Source: Druceiella hillmani
Taxonomy: Eukaryota; Arthropoda; Insecta; Lepidoptera; Hepialidae
DNA length: 64,000 bases
Assembly: GCA_039881145.1 (NCBI GenBank)
Contig: JAYKKI010000004.1
Location: forward strand, 51,738,501-51,802,500
Reading direction: 5' to 3'
The position numbers and the translations under genes were made by a program. Shown piece after piece: positions 39,217-53,925 of the stretch. The notes beneath the pieces were generated by a model. It was not told where the DNA came from and ran no database searches. It saw only the letters and a list, made by a program, of their open reading frames with translations. Numbering within the stretch: position 1 is the stretch's first letter; each line of letters begins with the position of its first letter.

Positions 39217-42200
39217 TATTCATAAATAATATTAGAATAAGACTTCCAAAGAGAATGAAAGATCAAAATAGACACTCAGATTACTACTGAAAATAGTGTA
39301 TGATCACTAGACTACTTATACTATTTTTGAAAGATAAAGCAAAGAAGTAGTCAATGAATGAAGAATTTTAAAGCCACTGATTCCGTTAATACAGACCTAG
39401 CCCAAACAAAAAAAAAGGAATAAAAGATTTTTGAGAGCTTTCAAATAAGTAATGAATTGTATGGGAAAATTATCGATTTTCATATATTAATACTGTACTT
39501 TTCATGTATTGATACTGTAACAAAAGAAATAACTGCAAGTTTACATCTATGAAGTGAAACAATTCTCTTATTTATTATGGATTATCATGTTATTACAATA
39601 AACGACACACAATATTTATAAATTAATTAAAAAATTAAGTGCTGGTATAACACTCCAGAAAGTAGGTGAAGTTAGTAAAACCAAAATAAGAATAATATAT
39701 TTATATTTTTAATACATATTATACTGTCATCAAAATAAGTAAAATTAAAATACTTTAAACCTTAGGGAAAACTTTCTAAGCCATATCATAGAGAAAAGAA
39801 ATAAAGTTTACCAGTGAAAAATGGAGGTCCATTGTCTGATGTAAAATACACCTATATACACAAACATAGGCAAATGAAAGAAAATAAGCATTATTTTTAT
39901 TAATCTTGTTTAGAAATATTCACAATTCTGCTTTATGAGACATAAAAATATTATTTTATAGCCATAGGTTGAATGTTGTCTTCCAATATTAATATGTTAA
40001 ATATCTTTGTTAGCATTAGACAATTTTTTGATATACAGGTTTTGTCATCAAGCAAAACAAGTTCAGGATTTATGGAGTCATTACTATTTCTTGAATAAAA
40101 AATAAAGATGCTAACTAAATACTAATGATTTATTTTTAATGAAGTCCTGATTTATTTGTTCTCAGTATCGTTATTCTCACTGGTTTACAGTTTGAAAGGA
40201 AGCAGGAAGTCAGGAAGCTACAGAATGACCCACGTGATTCCTGGCAGATATTTTTAGATATATGACATAGTAACAAAAATGTTTATTCACAACCTAATCA
40301 ATTTAATAATATTTCAAAATACGAACACCATTTTATGTTCAACAAAGTCAGATGTTTGTTCAACACTTACTTATGGTTAAAATTAGGGTCAATTTTGTAC
40401 ATAGCTATAAGAAATGTAATAAGAGCAAAACAGCAAATACATTAAAAACTAAACGCACACACACACATAAATAAGCAACAAAAATTACAACGTGCGGTAA
40501 TTGTTCCAAAGCAATGTTGACAGGATGGAGCAATTTAAAAAATTCTGTCAATACTACAACAAGATACTGTTATGAAATTCATGCGTTAGTGGAATTTGAC
40601 AATTTCTTACGAATTAATAGTTTCATAATGTATTTTACACTTGACATAAGGTTTCACTTAACTTTAAAGGCTTTATGTAGATGAACATGAATTAAGAGCT
40701 GATGTGTTTAAGTATTTTATATATATAAGGTATGATGATATATGTAACATTGCAGATATTAGTATTCATAAAACGTTACCACAACCAACATATTTTACAG
40801 TCAACATCTAGCAATATATTAGGTAACTCTATAAATCTCTAAAGATTCAATAAACATTTTTTGGAATCCATGTAAAATCCATCAAAATATTTTACAGTTT
40901 TGCATAAAAATATTTATAGGACCAATGTTTTATATAAACGTAAAATATTTCATTTGTAACTCAAAGATTTCTTTAATACAGATCTCAATACTTACGCATC
41001 TGGGTTTAAATAGGCCATTAATAAATTTAAACTTTATTTATGGCACAAAAGTATGCATTGACCATATGACACACATCTGGTCATAATAACACTAAATTAT
41101 AACTCACGCCTAATTTCTTATCATTGTTTGAACTTTTTCAGAAAGGATTTTGAGAAAGGAGATAATAATACAACTTTTTTTACGGGATTTTGAAAGGAGC
41201 TTTGATTTGAAAGGTGCTTTGCAATTTAAAAATGTTTATTGACGAATATTATTACATGTTAATGAAGAACCTAAGTAATTTTATTTTGTCTAACTGGTTT
41301 ATGTTTGCCATGTGGGAATTTTAGTTTATATGTAATTTTGCTTCATATCAAGGAGAGACAGTTTTCAAATTGAGCAGGTTTTGATAAAAATAAAGTTCAA
41401 ACTTTATCATCGGAAGATGAAATTACTTCTAAATATACAATATATACTTCTAAGATATAATAGACCAAATATACAATTTAAAATGTGTGTAACAAACAGT
41501 TTTGATGAATTATTGAAATAGTAATTAATATTATTAACTATATAAGTTTTGTATTCGTACTCATATACCAATATTTCTGTGGATAATGCTCACATGTATT
41601 AACATATTGTACATTGAATAAAGAATATTTTACATTGAATAAAGAATATTTTTAATATTGTTGTAATTTTACTACCCATTATTCCCTTATAGGATCATAG
41701 TGTTTTGTATAATATAAGGCAGTCAATTCCAAATTGCATGTTTGATATTGCTTTGATTTGAATCATCAAAATGAATTTAACTTAGCATCCATGAAACATT
41801 CATTATTTGCATGATCCACTCAAAGATAACACTCTATAATCCCGGCCTTATCCAAACATATTTTATCCTTGCTTATTTTTACAAATGTTGTTCGATGACT
41901 TTTATGCATTAGAACTAATGCAATAGAAGGAAATGAACCGACGATGGAATGCTAAATTGTTTTCAATTAAAATTATACACACTCTTATGAATTCTTCTTA
42001 TTCACTGTGTTTAACATAATTTCTTCTAAGCTAACTCTTTCAATCCACTTGTATATAAACATGTATTTATATATTTATAATTTTAGTAAATTTGAGGTTT
42101 AACCAATTCAACAATTCTATTTGTTATTTAGAGGTATTTGCTTATTCTTCTTGGCATCTGTTCCTAATTTATTTTGATTGGTTTGAAAGTTGAGATTAAG

Positions 42201-45200
42201 ATATCCGAAGTTTAAGTTTGGAAAAGAATAAATTATTATAGTTTTCACTGCTTGTAAGATAATAGACATCTGGCTATATCGTTATATTTGACGTTATTTA
42301 CTTATTATATACTAATCATTACATATACTAGTGTATAATTATAAAGTTACTATCACAAAAAGGTCTTAAATCTGAAAAAAGCTAAAAGTTGAGCAATTTA
42401 CTATTTTTATATTATGAATAAAATTTGTTTTAAGATGTTTTATATTTGCATTAACACTCCACAAATTACTGTTATGTTACGTAATACATACAAAATATTC
42501 AATAACTGCACTTGGCGTTTTAATTGTTAAGACTTAAATCATCCATAAAATATTGTATAACCCATAATAAAAAGTACTATTAGATAGTAAAAGAAAAGAT
42601 ATTGGAATTCATATACACAACAACTATTTCCACATACACACTTCAAAATATATTAAAAAGAAGTCTGAATAAAAACACACAGGTTTCACACTAAATTACC
42701 CCCTTGTGAGCACAAAGTATTAATAAAACGTATGACAGATTATGGTCAATAATAAATATAATATTGTGACATCAAACGTACTGAAACTATTTTCAGTGTA
42801 TAACAGAAACCTAGTAGAAGCACTACCAAAACGTTTATTTTCACAACCAAATTTGAAACTCACCGAATTGCCTCAACAGATGCTGGAAATGGCACACTTG
42901 CATTTTTACGCTTTTATTCAATTTTTGTCAACATGTTTATTTAAAGTTGTGTACACAAAATAACATTTCCTAACATGTTATTAAAAAACATCTTCCTTTG
43001 TACCTTTCACTAAAGCGGACGTTGTTCCATTTTTTTTTATTAAAGCCAGTTTAAGTATTTTCTAATTTGAAGTAATTTCTTTTAGAGTGAGTCTTATGAT
43101 CCTGTTTTTGCTTGTTTCTGTAAATAAATTTTAAACTAATGTTTGAAAAAAACGAAGTAAACAATTGACAGTTAATACGAAAGTTAACAAACTGAAATGA
43201 ATTCTCAAGTAACAATTTTATCTTTGATTAAACAAGAGGTGATAATAGTCACATATCTATGTATATTGAACATTGATAATAGTCAAATTTTATTGTTGGT
43301 ATATAATTTGGCGACATATGCAAATGATGTATACTGTTAATATCCCCTCATTTAGTACAATAAATCTGTAGTTTTGATAATTGTATTGGGGTCAAAAAAA
43401 GTAATGTTTATAATTATTTTTATACTGCTGTGTCCAATGTGGAAGCATACTATGAACAAAAAAGGACTCTAGATTCTCTTAACTCTGAATGAACAAAAGA
43501 GATTATCATATTTAAAAACTGTAATTACGATGAATTACTTTATAATTGAATGTAATCCCTTTTTATACTAGCTCTATTAAATTATTAAATATATTTAAAA
43601 AATTCTTGTATATGAAACATTTATTAATATAGTTTAATGATTTTAATATATTTTGAATATTTACTTTGTGTATCGTATAAGTGAAGAAGATAGTTAAAAC
43701 GCTTTTAATTTAATTATACTTAAATAATACATAAAACTTACAACAAAATGATTCAGCTTTTTCATGTTTCAAATTTTCAAAAAAACAACACTTAAATTCA
43801 CATGTAGTGATGTCTTGCTAATATGATTCTATTTACCTTCTGACTGCTTTCACTGTGGTCTTTGCGTAAATAGGTAGGTACTATTTTCAGTGTTTAACGT
43901 TGAAAAAAATATTTATCAATTTCTTTCCTATGTTGCAATCATATTTCTTAAATATCACAATTAAAAGAGGAAATATAAACTGCACTCAATATTTGAATGT
44001 ACCAACTGTAATGTTATAATTAAATGGACTTTTATTTACATATTTATTAATGAGTGGTAAATTATAATAAACCAAGTCAATGAAACCATTTTTACTGATA
44101 ATAAAATTTAATGTTAATTGGTTTACAAATTATGCCAGTTTATGTCCATAATAATAAATATATATAAACAAATTTATTTAAATTGGAGTCACCCTAGTCA
44201 CGATGAGAAACACCAAAAATGAATATGATTCTTACATAACACAAATATATGAGAGCAGTTAGTACAATGTTCTAGATGCCTAACATTACGAATGCATTCA
44301 ATGAAAAAAAAATTTTCTAGCAAGTGAGAAAAAAAATTACCTTTCTGTTGATTTACTTTCTGTTGATTTTTTTTAGCAAAATTTTTGAATGTATAGGTTA
44401 CTCATCATAAAATATTAAAGTCTGAGGTTTTGTACACATAAACGAGAGAATGCATTAGGTGAACTTATTCATATGGTAAGTATGAGTTTTTATTAATACA
44501 AGGTGGAAAATTAATATACGTAGCAGCAAACATAAATATAATATCTACAGATATTGCAAAACTTAAACTGCTGAGCACAATTTTTGTAATACTATTTAAA
44601 GCAAAGAATGAAAAAAACATATTTAATCAATTATGAATTAATAAAAATGTTGTCTATCTAATGTAGTAAGTGCACTTTGAATATTTTAATGAATCATTGT
44701 TGAAATTAATACTGAGAATATGCATAAAATTTTACCTAAAAGCAAAAAGTTGTGTATAAAAATATGTTTTTAATACTTTCCAGCTCATTGTCTAATTTTT
44801 ACAACTTATACTATCATACAAACCATGGAATGTTATAAGAGATTTATATTAACTATATGCTGTGTTAAATTTAGTTAGAATTAAATGAAACATTGATCTG
44901 TATGTTATAGAAGCATAAAATGTAATTACTAAGGAAATATAACCACAAGAATCTGCCATGATCTGGTGTGAATTGAGATGATCAAATGCAGTTAAGATTA
45001 ATAATAAACATAACAAAATAGTATCTAGTAAAACAGCATTCCTCTGTCATGCTAATAATGGATAACAAAATGGGTGCTCAAAATGTCATATCATACTATT
45101 GAGAATTATTTTTGTACATAGCTTAATTTTATGTGCATTTAATAGCTCAGTGGTAAGAATGTAAAGGAAATAATACATACAAGTCATAACGCAAAATATT

Positions 45201-47460
45201 TATAAACAAAATGCACACATCAGATAAAAATTCAAACTAGATAATACTGATATTTTCTTTCAACTCACATTTACAGGGGCTGGTTTTCTTACGTAGAGTT
45301 TGCATTGGAAAATCGGCAGGTAATTTGTGGTTAAACATATATTTGAATTCCAGAATAATTTATAATTTTAAACTTCCAATTCAAAATTTAAAAATTGTAT
45401 TCACTTTTGAACCAGTTTATTTTTATCTCATGAAAAAATATACACCAATATTTATAATCAGCACCATCAATTAGTAATATTTACAATTTGATAATTATTA
45501 TATATGACCTTTTTAGTCTCACTATAAAATTCACTAAGGGCATATGCACAAATAAGAACAATAAATAAAAATATAACTATAAATAATAAGTATTGTATGA
45601 GAAAAGCTTAATGAAATGTCTCAATACAAGATTATTGATTTTCATTACTCAGTCTGTTTCCACACCTATGGCACATTCATAAATTGTTACAAAATAAGGA
45701 CACTGAAAAAAGTATTATGGCACTAAAATTCAATATTTTTATAACAGTAATTTTTAATTTAACTGGGCTTGTACCATTCCAAAAGGACAGTGACTTTGAA
45801 AAGGTATTTACATGAGGGTTGTACAATATAATGTCATGAACCCTCTTCCCCATATAACGTAACTGACACATGACTACTTGCTGAAACTGTATATGTGTAG
45901 GTGAGGGGTTGAAACAACCAATACAGACACAAACACTACGAAGCTACCCCTTAATCAATATTCTGTAGAACCAGTGTTGTGAAGCAAACTCACAATCTTC
46001 ATAGACTTTTGCAGTTTGATATTTTGATTTTGACAGCAACATCACAAACAAATTATTATGAAATGTAATATAAATTTACAACACATAATTATGACTTTAC
46101 ATAAAAAATGGTTTACTAAATATGTATTATGGGTTTTAGTAGCATGATTGGATACTTTTGTGATCGAAGGAATACACTGAAACGTGTTCGGCGCTAAATT
46201 TATTTTCTATTTCAATTTATTTATAGAAAAAATTCAGCGTTTTGAGGCGTATTGAATTGATAGCACTTGAATTGTTGCGAATGAGTATAAGGTTATTGAA
46301 TTTCAAAGATTTATTAAAATTATATCGTACAAAATATTGAACAAAACTGCTTGGCGAACGCCGAACTTAAAATTAATTTATACAATAATACGTTTTATTT
46401 CTATCTTACCTACAACGGGATTCATATTAACTTATTTTAAATTCATTCTAAACAACAAACAATAACACTTTATTAAAACACTTGTTCAAAAAGTAAACTA
46501 CTTTTAGCATTGCGAAATTGTACAAATGTTCATTGGATTCACAGCGACATGATGTATAGCAATTTGTGCTAAATTTTATGTAAACTTTCTAATTAAAAGT
46601 ATCTTCTCAAATATAAGAACATGTTCCAAACGGAATCATATTTATGCCGACAACTGACAATCTGACAATCATTTATTTTGCAATTAGACAAGTTTAATTA
46701 TTGCTTTTCTTCTTCCTTCTTTTGAAATCATTGTTTCGTAGCCAAATCGTTAGCCAGTAATATTAAATATTCAAATAATTTAAAAAATGAGTGTTATTCA
46801 AATAATTACATATTAAATATTTGATGTTGTATGGATGTATGAAATAAGGTTTTACTTATGTTAAAATAATACTAATATTAAAACGTACAATCATTGTAAT
46901 TTAAATAAGTATATAAGTGTCATTCTCGTGCGTTTAAATATTTCTTTTAAATTATATAAATATTTAAGGATTTACCCTCATTTTTTCATATTTAAAACCT
47001 ACACACTCGTTATAGCTTTGTCCTTTGGATCTGTTTTTAGATCATTGAATCATTGCTTTTAAAACCATACAAGCATATATTCTTAAATTGTTTCAAACAG
47101 ATATTACTAATAAATATGTGTGATACTTATTTTAAATAGTTTTAATTATAGAAATATTACAAATCTTCTTTCATGAAATTAGAATAAATTTTTGGTTTAT
47201 TATTTTTGAATTTTATTCAATTCTGTCTATCATTTTTATTAAGCTTTGTTTAAACGTATATATAATAGGGGCCTATATTAAAAGAAATCTAAAAAAGTTA
47301 TCCTACTTACTTGAAAATAGTAATTATTCGTAGCCGGGATTGTGGTGAGTTCGATACTCATCACGTTTATTAATTTTAATAAATCGATATGGTCAAATGT
47401 GATTTTTGTTTACTGAATCGAGCGAATACTTTTAAGTTATATTCTTCATCGTAAAATTCA
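39217..47460. other. 8-kb AT-rich tract without recognisable genes
   Basis: No transposase, reverse transcriptase, host exon or RNA gene was recognised on either strand. The open frames here (for example 42742-42963 and 45677-45871) are short and show no known motif. Small direct duplications occur, such as ACATTGAATAAAGAATATTT twice near 41611-41651. It may be intron 1 of Dab or intergenic DNA. Confidence 0.45.
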
Positions 47461-47488
47461 TATATTCGTGTTAGTGAAAAGCTTAGGC

Positions 47489-47501
47489 ATATATGTATAT
47501 A

Positions 47502-47584
<83 letters not shown>

Positions 47585-47587
47585 TAT
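47489..47587. repeat. TG/TA microsatellite
   Basis: A GTGTGTGTGTG block is followed by about 30 TA dinucleotides. Confidence 0.96.
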
Positions 47588-48984
47588 AACTTTTTTTACA
47601 TTTTGGTCCTAATTTAATGAAGTTTTGCTGTAAATAAAATACTGTTACTATGCTGTTTATCATTTTAATTATTGCTAAAAGAAAAAAATCAGATAGGCAA
47701 TTTATCGCAGCTTGCTTACTTGACTTGGTTTAATGCATTCATTTAAGTACATTCATTTTAAATGAGATGGCGTTAGTATATTTGAATCTGACCAAATATT
47801 ATTTTTAATCTCATCCTATCTCAATATTAACATTTTTTTATTAATCGACTTATAACTATAGTGTATTTGAACTTTTTTACAGTCTTCTGGTCTTAATTAC
47901 GTTTTAATTTTAATTTGGGAAAGACAACATCTAAATGGGAGAAGGGAAATTTTTTGTATTGTCTATAGATCCCTCCTTTTATAACGAAAATGAATCCAAC
48001 GTTCAGTTTACCAATTTTGAATTTTACTATTTATAGCGAATATATGCTTCTCAAGCCAAGATTCTTTCTTTAATTAGCTGTTTCAATTGGTAATCGTTGT
48101 ATTTCTCAGTTTTACTATTTAAAAAATGTTCAATAATCATAAAGGATTTTTCTATTGTCATTTGTTATTTAATTTTTTTTATGACTTGATAAACACAGAG
48201 TCATAAATAAAGAACAGACACACAGTATTCCACTCCCATACAAGTAGTTGCCCGAAATATAAAGAAATAAGGTAAACGAATCAAATAGAGATATCTGGGA
48301 TCATAATCAGGACTAATTAGAGGCCATTAGCACATAATTATTTCTTCATTAGTAATTAGAAGATCCAAATGAGGGTAGTTCAACCATTATAAATGTTACT
48401 CATAACTAAAACTGAAATCATTAGCATTTTATGCTTATTGCGGTTGGAACAGTAGTTGCAAATTGAATCATACTGTTTTATATGATAAATGCAAGTTCTC
48501 GGATTATATTGATATCACTAAGATTTTTTTTCATATGCACCTCGGGGTTACATAAAGCCGACTGTTTTACGCGCCGACTGCCGACTGTTTTTTAAGAGAC
48601 AGCCACAAAGGATGCAAAATAAACGGTGTTCGAGAAGGTCTTATAACTGTTTATGATTTGGACAATTATTCTATTAGGCACCGAACAGTTGTTAATGAAA
48701 AAATTAAAGTTTTTTGTATAGTGGCATCAAAGAAGTGGACCAAATCAGGTTAGAATATGAAAAATGTCTTACAATACAATAACGTGTGTCTGACTGAAAC
48801 ATGTGAGCTGCCAAATATATTGCCATCCATTGGTGGAAAAGACCTCGATCCTGGACCTTTGACGAGGCGCCCCTTCCACGTAATGAAAGAAGCGAAGGTT
48901 TTGGTGGATAGCCATTCCGCCTGAGTTGGCACTGGCACATGCTACGCCATAGAGAGTTGAAGAGCATTTTGTAGCAGCCAATAT

Positions 48985-50530
48985 TATAGAGAATGTGTCA
49001 ACATCATCTGCCAAGTCCAGAAACGATGGAGAAAAGCCCAAGAAGTTACTAAATAATGAAGAAGCTCAATTATTATATCCAGATTTAGGTCTTTCGCACA
49101 GCAAATATAATTTGCTCCGAGCTACCGTCAATAAACTTTACCAGAATACCTTCCCGAGTATTCACAATCGTAAAATAATGTTTTATTTTGTTATCTACAA
49201 GATGATTTCGTTGAGGTAACGTAAATCTATGCTGAAGAATAACTCGGAGCCTTATTGAATCACACAGTTTATAGAATTGTTGAATCTCAGGAAGATGTTT
49301 TACGTCAAATATCTCCTCGCGGAGACTTTACGACAAATTATCATAAATATGTGTCAAATACATATTTGATACAGATTCATCTAACAAGGATGAATATTTA
49401 CTCTCCATAGCTTTAGTTCCCCTTCAATGGAAGCATACTTTAGATGGAACAATTATCTAATACAATTCACGTCCCGGATCCACCAGATTTTGTAGACCAA
49501 TTAAATTCGAGTTTTGTATAAAAGATTCTGCAAGTTAGAACAATTGATTGCAACTTAATTTTATCTAATGTACACACTGCTGAATTAGAATTAAGCATTA
49601 CTCATGATTTGCACTTCATAGTGGTCGATGGTACTATATGTAATATTGTGTCTAATGCTGATATTACGTCCAAGTGCTTTATACGTGGTAAAGTTTTCAG
49701 AGATTAATAAGCCTGTGGAGACGTTTACAAATGTTGAATTGTATATATATGGATTTGTTCCTTTCAGTGTCTGCTCCATATTGCATATCGTCTTCCTATA
49801 AAATAATGACAAAGGATGGGTGCCGATAACAAAAATGTGGTAGATTCTACAAAGAAACAAATCCAAGGACCATTCAAAGAAAAACTAGGAATTATTGTCG
49901 GCAAATCTAAGCCAGGGTTGATTCAATAAATGACGGTAATACTGTCAGACGATTTTTCAAAAACCCAGAAATTTCTGCTGAAACAACAGGAAATGATGTG
50001 GAACTGATTCAAGAAATGGCAATTATTCTCAATGTTATTTCTTGTGGTTACGATATAAATATTGAGAAATGCGGTCAATCCTTGAGTCAAACCAAATCTT
50101 TGTACATGAATCGGCACTCATGGTATCACGTTCCGGTGACAGTGCACAAAACATTGGTTCATGGTGGTGACACAATATCTATAGGCATACCACCAATAGG
50201 GCACATATCAGAAGAAGCATTGGAAGCTCGCCATAAAGAGATCCAAAAATTACGCGAACATTACACTCTGAAATACTCGCTATTTAATTCCAATCGGGAC
50301 TTGCTGAAATTGCTTTTTTGACATCAGATCCGGAAATTTCATATCTTCGAAGGTGTACCAAATCAAGTAAAAAGTTATCAACAGAGGTTTTGAACTATTT
50401 AATAGGTCCAGAACCTGCTTCTCCTGCAACCAGATCCTAGGTCTCCAATTTCAAGAATGTGGCTTTTCCAATTCTGATTATTCTGACGGTGATGTGGGCG
50501 ATCATTGTGAAGAGTATACGTTTATTATTA
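48985..50530 (+). pseudogene. Decayed intronless ORF, probably transposable-element-derived (family not assigned)
   Basis: Pieces in changing frames form one protein-like trace. They run KKLLNNEEAQLLYPDLGLSH and LLRATVNKLYQNTFPSIHNR (49039-49160), QGPFKEKLGIIVGKSKPG (about 49864-49918), SINDGNTVRRFFKNPEIS (about 49923-49978), then a clean run of 107 codons at 49998-50321 (WYHVPVTVHKTLVHGG, IGIPPIGHISEEALEARHKE), and LTSDPEISYLRRC and STEVLNYLIGPEP in another frame to about 50440. At least four stops or frameshifts interrupt it. The absence of introns and the decay suggest a transposon or a retrocopied gene. I recall similar uncharacterised ORFs recurring in insect genomes, but I cannot name the superfamily. 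Repeated GCCGACTGTTTTAC-type words at 48559-48595 may be one end. Confidence 0.55.
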
Positions 50531-53500
50531 TGGTAATAAATTAGATCTAGATGTTGTTATTCGTAGATAAATTAATTTTTGTATATTATTGATTAAGTAC
50601 TTTATTCATATAAATTTTTAAACAATATCTAGTTTATAAGAAAATTTTATGTCTTTTCGTTATTGCGGTGCACTAATTTGTGATTTATTTTAAATCATAT
50701 TTTCTTGTTTTCTTCTGTCTTACTGTATTTTAATAAAAATTTCTAAAGTGTTGTATATTTACTGCACTATATTTTTTATTTTCTACATATCATTTTGCTG
50801 AAAAATTTTTTTACTATGCCTACTTGTATATTATATTCGACAAAAATCATTATCTGGGCCATGGTCAACGACGATTTGAGTAGATTTTCCAACTTACGTA
50901 ATCCCGAGCAACTACTTGTATGGGAGTGGACTACTGTGACAAATACTATTAACTAAACCTCCCCTCTCCCCCAATTTAATGTCACCCGCAGATAATGGGT
51001 ACGATTATGTGTATGCGTTCCTAGGTTGCCGCTTGCTGCGTGCGCTTGTGATTTATTCAATTGTGCGATGTTTGGTTGAGTTTAACTTGTGTAATTAAGT
51101 GTTACTATTATAATTAACTATTTATAGTAATTCAATATAAAAGTTCGTTATTGCAGTGTACAAGTGCTGAAAAAGAATAAAGCCACTAAGGATAGAAGAT
51201 TGTTTTGCCTCCATTTTTTGTTTGTTGTAAATAATTTTATTTTGTGTCACCAACTTATTTACTTAGTACCTATAATTTTGTGTCAACTAACATGTCACTG
51301 AACAGTTTTAAATTTCATACTGTTCTTAAAGGTCATTGTTTTGTTTGAACGCGATGTGTTTTAGAAAACATATTCTTGTAGTGTCGGCTGTAGGCATGTT
51401 ATATTGTTTATTAAGAGATCTTTCACATGAAGCAAATTTAATCAAGTCAAAAGTACAACGAATATAATATTTCAGTGTATCACATTTATTTTTACTTAAG
51501 ATTTTATTTAGTTTTAAGATCCATACTAAGTACATTTTTTTCAAATGCTATCTTAATATTATTATTATCAAATTACTTTCACACAATTAAATGTATAGTG
51601 TAAAATATTTATTCATATAATTACATTTTTACAATTAGATAATAACAAAGTCGCGTGCGCCAGTACAAAGCTACTGCGCCAGCGTGCTATCGAGACAGTC
51701 ATTCGATCGACGCTATTGTTAGAAAGAGAAACAGCTCTGTTACTGACGTATAGCGTCAACTCGCTTGATCGGCGCGATTGTTCGTAACGATCGAGACCTA
51801 TATGTAGTATAATAGTAAACATTCTTTATCTGCACGCCGCTGACAACCCTACGTTAATTTACGCACACACACAAACAGATACGGATAGACGAGTACCTAT
51901 GTAATAGTGTAGGCAATTAATTCTGTCCGCTAGTATGGAGTGTCGGGGGTGTGAGACACGCTTTGAGTGGTCGCGAAACTAACTAAAGTTTAAGGTTGAT
52001 AACAGGAAGATTAAATAAGATTCAGTTATAGAAGAAAAACACAGGTGGTGCTGAGCTTATTATTAATATGTGGTTTTGAACTCCACTTTCTTGATAGATT
52101 TAGCAAATCCAACGGAGCGAACGATTTAAACTTACATATTTCTACAAATCCCTGTGACAGTGTCAAGTAATTGAACAACAAAGCACTAAGCTGGTCGTGT
52201 GAAGTAATTTCTTTACCATTACCTACATAATCCTATGATGTAATAAGTTTTTGATATTTTTTTATATTAGTCGAAAGAACACCGAATTACTATTACATAT
52301 TAAATTATTTTTTTTATTCACGTCTCGCCATATTAGCAAATATAGCAATCATCTTGTGAAGACCTTATTAAAATCTATTTTTCAAATAAATGTCGCCATA
52401 CTTGTATAGCAGATTCAATAACAAATGACGGTTGAAACTATATTACCGCGGAATTCGTTTTCATTTATTATTGTTGTTAGAAGTATTACATAAGAAGCTA
52501 CTTTGCATAACCAATTTTGAGACTCGAAACCGTGTTTAAAGTATTTAACATTTCTTTAGATTATTCCGTCATGAGACATATTTTAGCACTTAGCAGTGTG
52601 GTTAAGTGTTTATTGTCATATTGATTAAGTAATATAGCCAGTAAACAAAGTGCCTACTTGAAATGAAAACATCGGATGACGTTAGCTTCACTTTAATAAG
52701 TTGTTACGAAATAAACTGTAAAAATACTTCAAGTGATAGCAAATACTGTTTTCTGATTTCCAATATCGAATTGGAAATTAGTCAAAAAAAAAATAAAAGG
52801 AGAACTGCTCTCAAATGCATTCCTGTTAATATTGTGTGTGATTGGAACGTTATAACATGGGTAATACATTGATTAAATTATTGTAAAACAAAAGGATGAA
52901 TATTTTGGATACGAGCAATTAAATATTGTTATTATTCGTTAATGAAAGCATTTATTTAGATAGTTATTTCTACTTTGCAATAAATAACAAACAATCTAAT
53001 ATAAATTAACCTGGCTATCGAAAACAGGAATAATAGTTACTTTTCTTCGATAAAAAACAAAGGAACAATTTATATGTAATTAGGAACACAATATAAAGAA
53101 AAAATGCATATAAGTCACCGTTAATACGAAGCTTACAAATAAAATTGACGAGCCTTTGAAATTGCGGACATTATGCGGCGCTGGAGTCACGCACACAGCC
53201 AATATAATTTGACCCACCTAAGAGCATATTTCTCCGAAACTAAGCAATAAAAATATGTCATTACTAATAACTCATTAGACAGACTGTGTAGTATAGTTTA
53301 TAATAAGTTTCAACTCTCCATTATAATATATAGATAAAATAGGGTTTTATAAAGCTAACACCATCTATCTTCTAACATATACAATTCGGGTTATATACTA
53401 TTAGAAAAAGAAAGGTTTCGTAAACCATTCGAAACTAACCCCATCTGTTAATAATTAATGCGTTTGTATTAATTGACCTGTAACTTTCTAACATTATAAG

Positions 53501-53585
53501 CATACCTTGCAACTCACTGTTCATCCACTTTTAATTATCGTATCGATGTGGAATTTTGCAAACTTATCCAATTCTGATACAATAT
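50531..53585. other. Non-coding stretch with a GC-richer patch
   Basis: Mostly AT-rich and featureless. Bases 51640-51800 stand out, with several CpG-containing words (GTCGCGTGCGCCAG, CGATCGACGC, GATCGGCGCGATTG). No exon or promoter can be defined with confidence. Open frames at 51613-51822 and 52663-52872 are not recognised. Confidence 0.4.
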
Positions 53586-53925
53586 CCATAGAACTGATAT
53601 GATAATGGAGTAGAAAGGTGGTCATAGGAACTTCTCAATGGCTTTGATCTCCTTTAACTTGTTTCAAAGAGATATGTAGCCTGTGGTTGCATATTGTATC
53701 TGGAATGATCTGATGATGTAGGAGGGAAGTGGCTATGGGAACATCTTAATGGCTAACAGTAAACCCATCGAGTTTAAGCTCGTTTGACTTGTCTTAACGA
53801 GTTTTTTGGTTACATATTTTAAGGGGTAACCAAAACATATATCGAGAGGGTCTGATAATGGAGGACAGTGTTGATCATGAGAACTTCTCAATGGTTTACT
53901 ATAAACCCATTGAGTTTCCATGTCT
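53585..53925. repeat. Diverged tandem repeat, about 110-145 bp period, three partial units
   Basis: A block of type TGATAATGGAG...GTGGTCATAGGAACTTCTCAATGG ends near 53641. It recurs as TGATGATGTAGGAGGGAAGT...GGGAACATCTTAATGG near 53751 and as TGATAATGGAGGACAGTGTT...GAGAACTTCTCAATGG near 53894. A second shared string, TAAACCCATCGAGTTT / TAAACCCATTGAGTTT, follows the last two. Spacing differs, so the array is old. Confidence 0.75.

Noticed and set aside
42742..42963. 73-codon open frame as a host exon
   Set aside because: No recognised motif, AT-typical codons and no splice context. Chance frame is more likely.
48704..49041. Three overlapping minus-strand frames near the 49-kb ORF
   Set aside because: They overlap the presumed 5' part of the plus-strand relic. 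None carries a recognisable domain, and they are probably antisense shadows.
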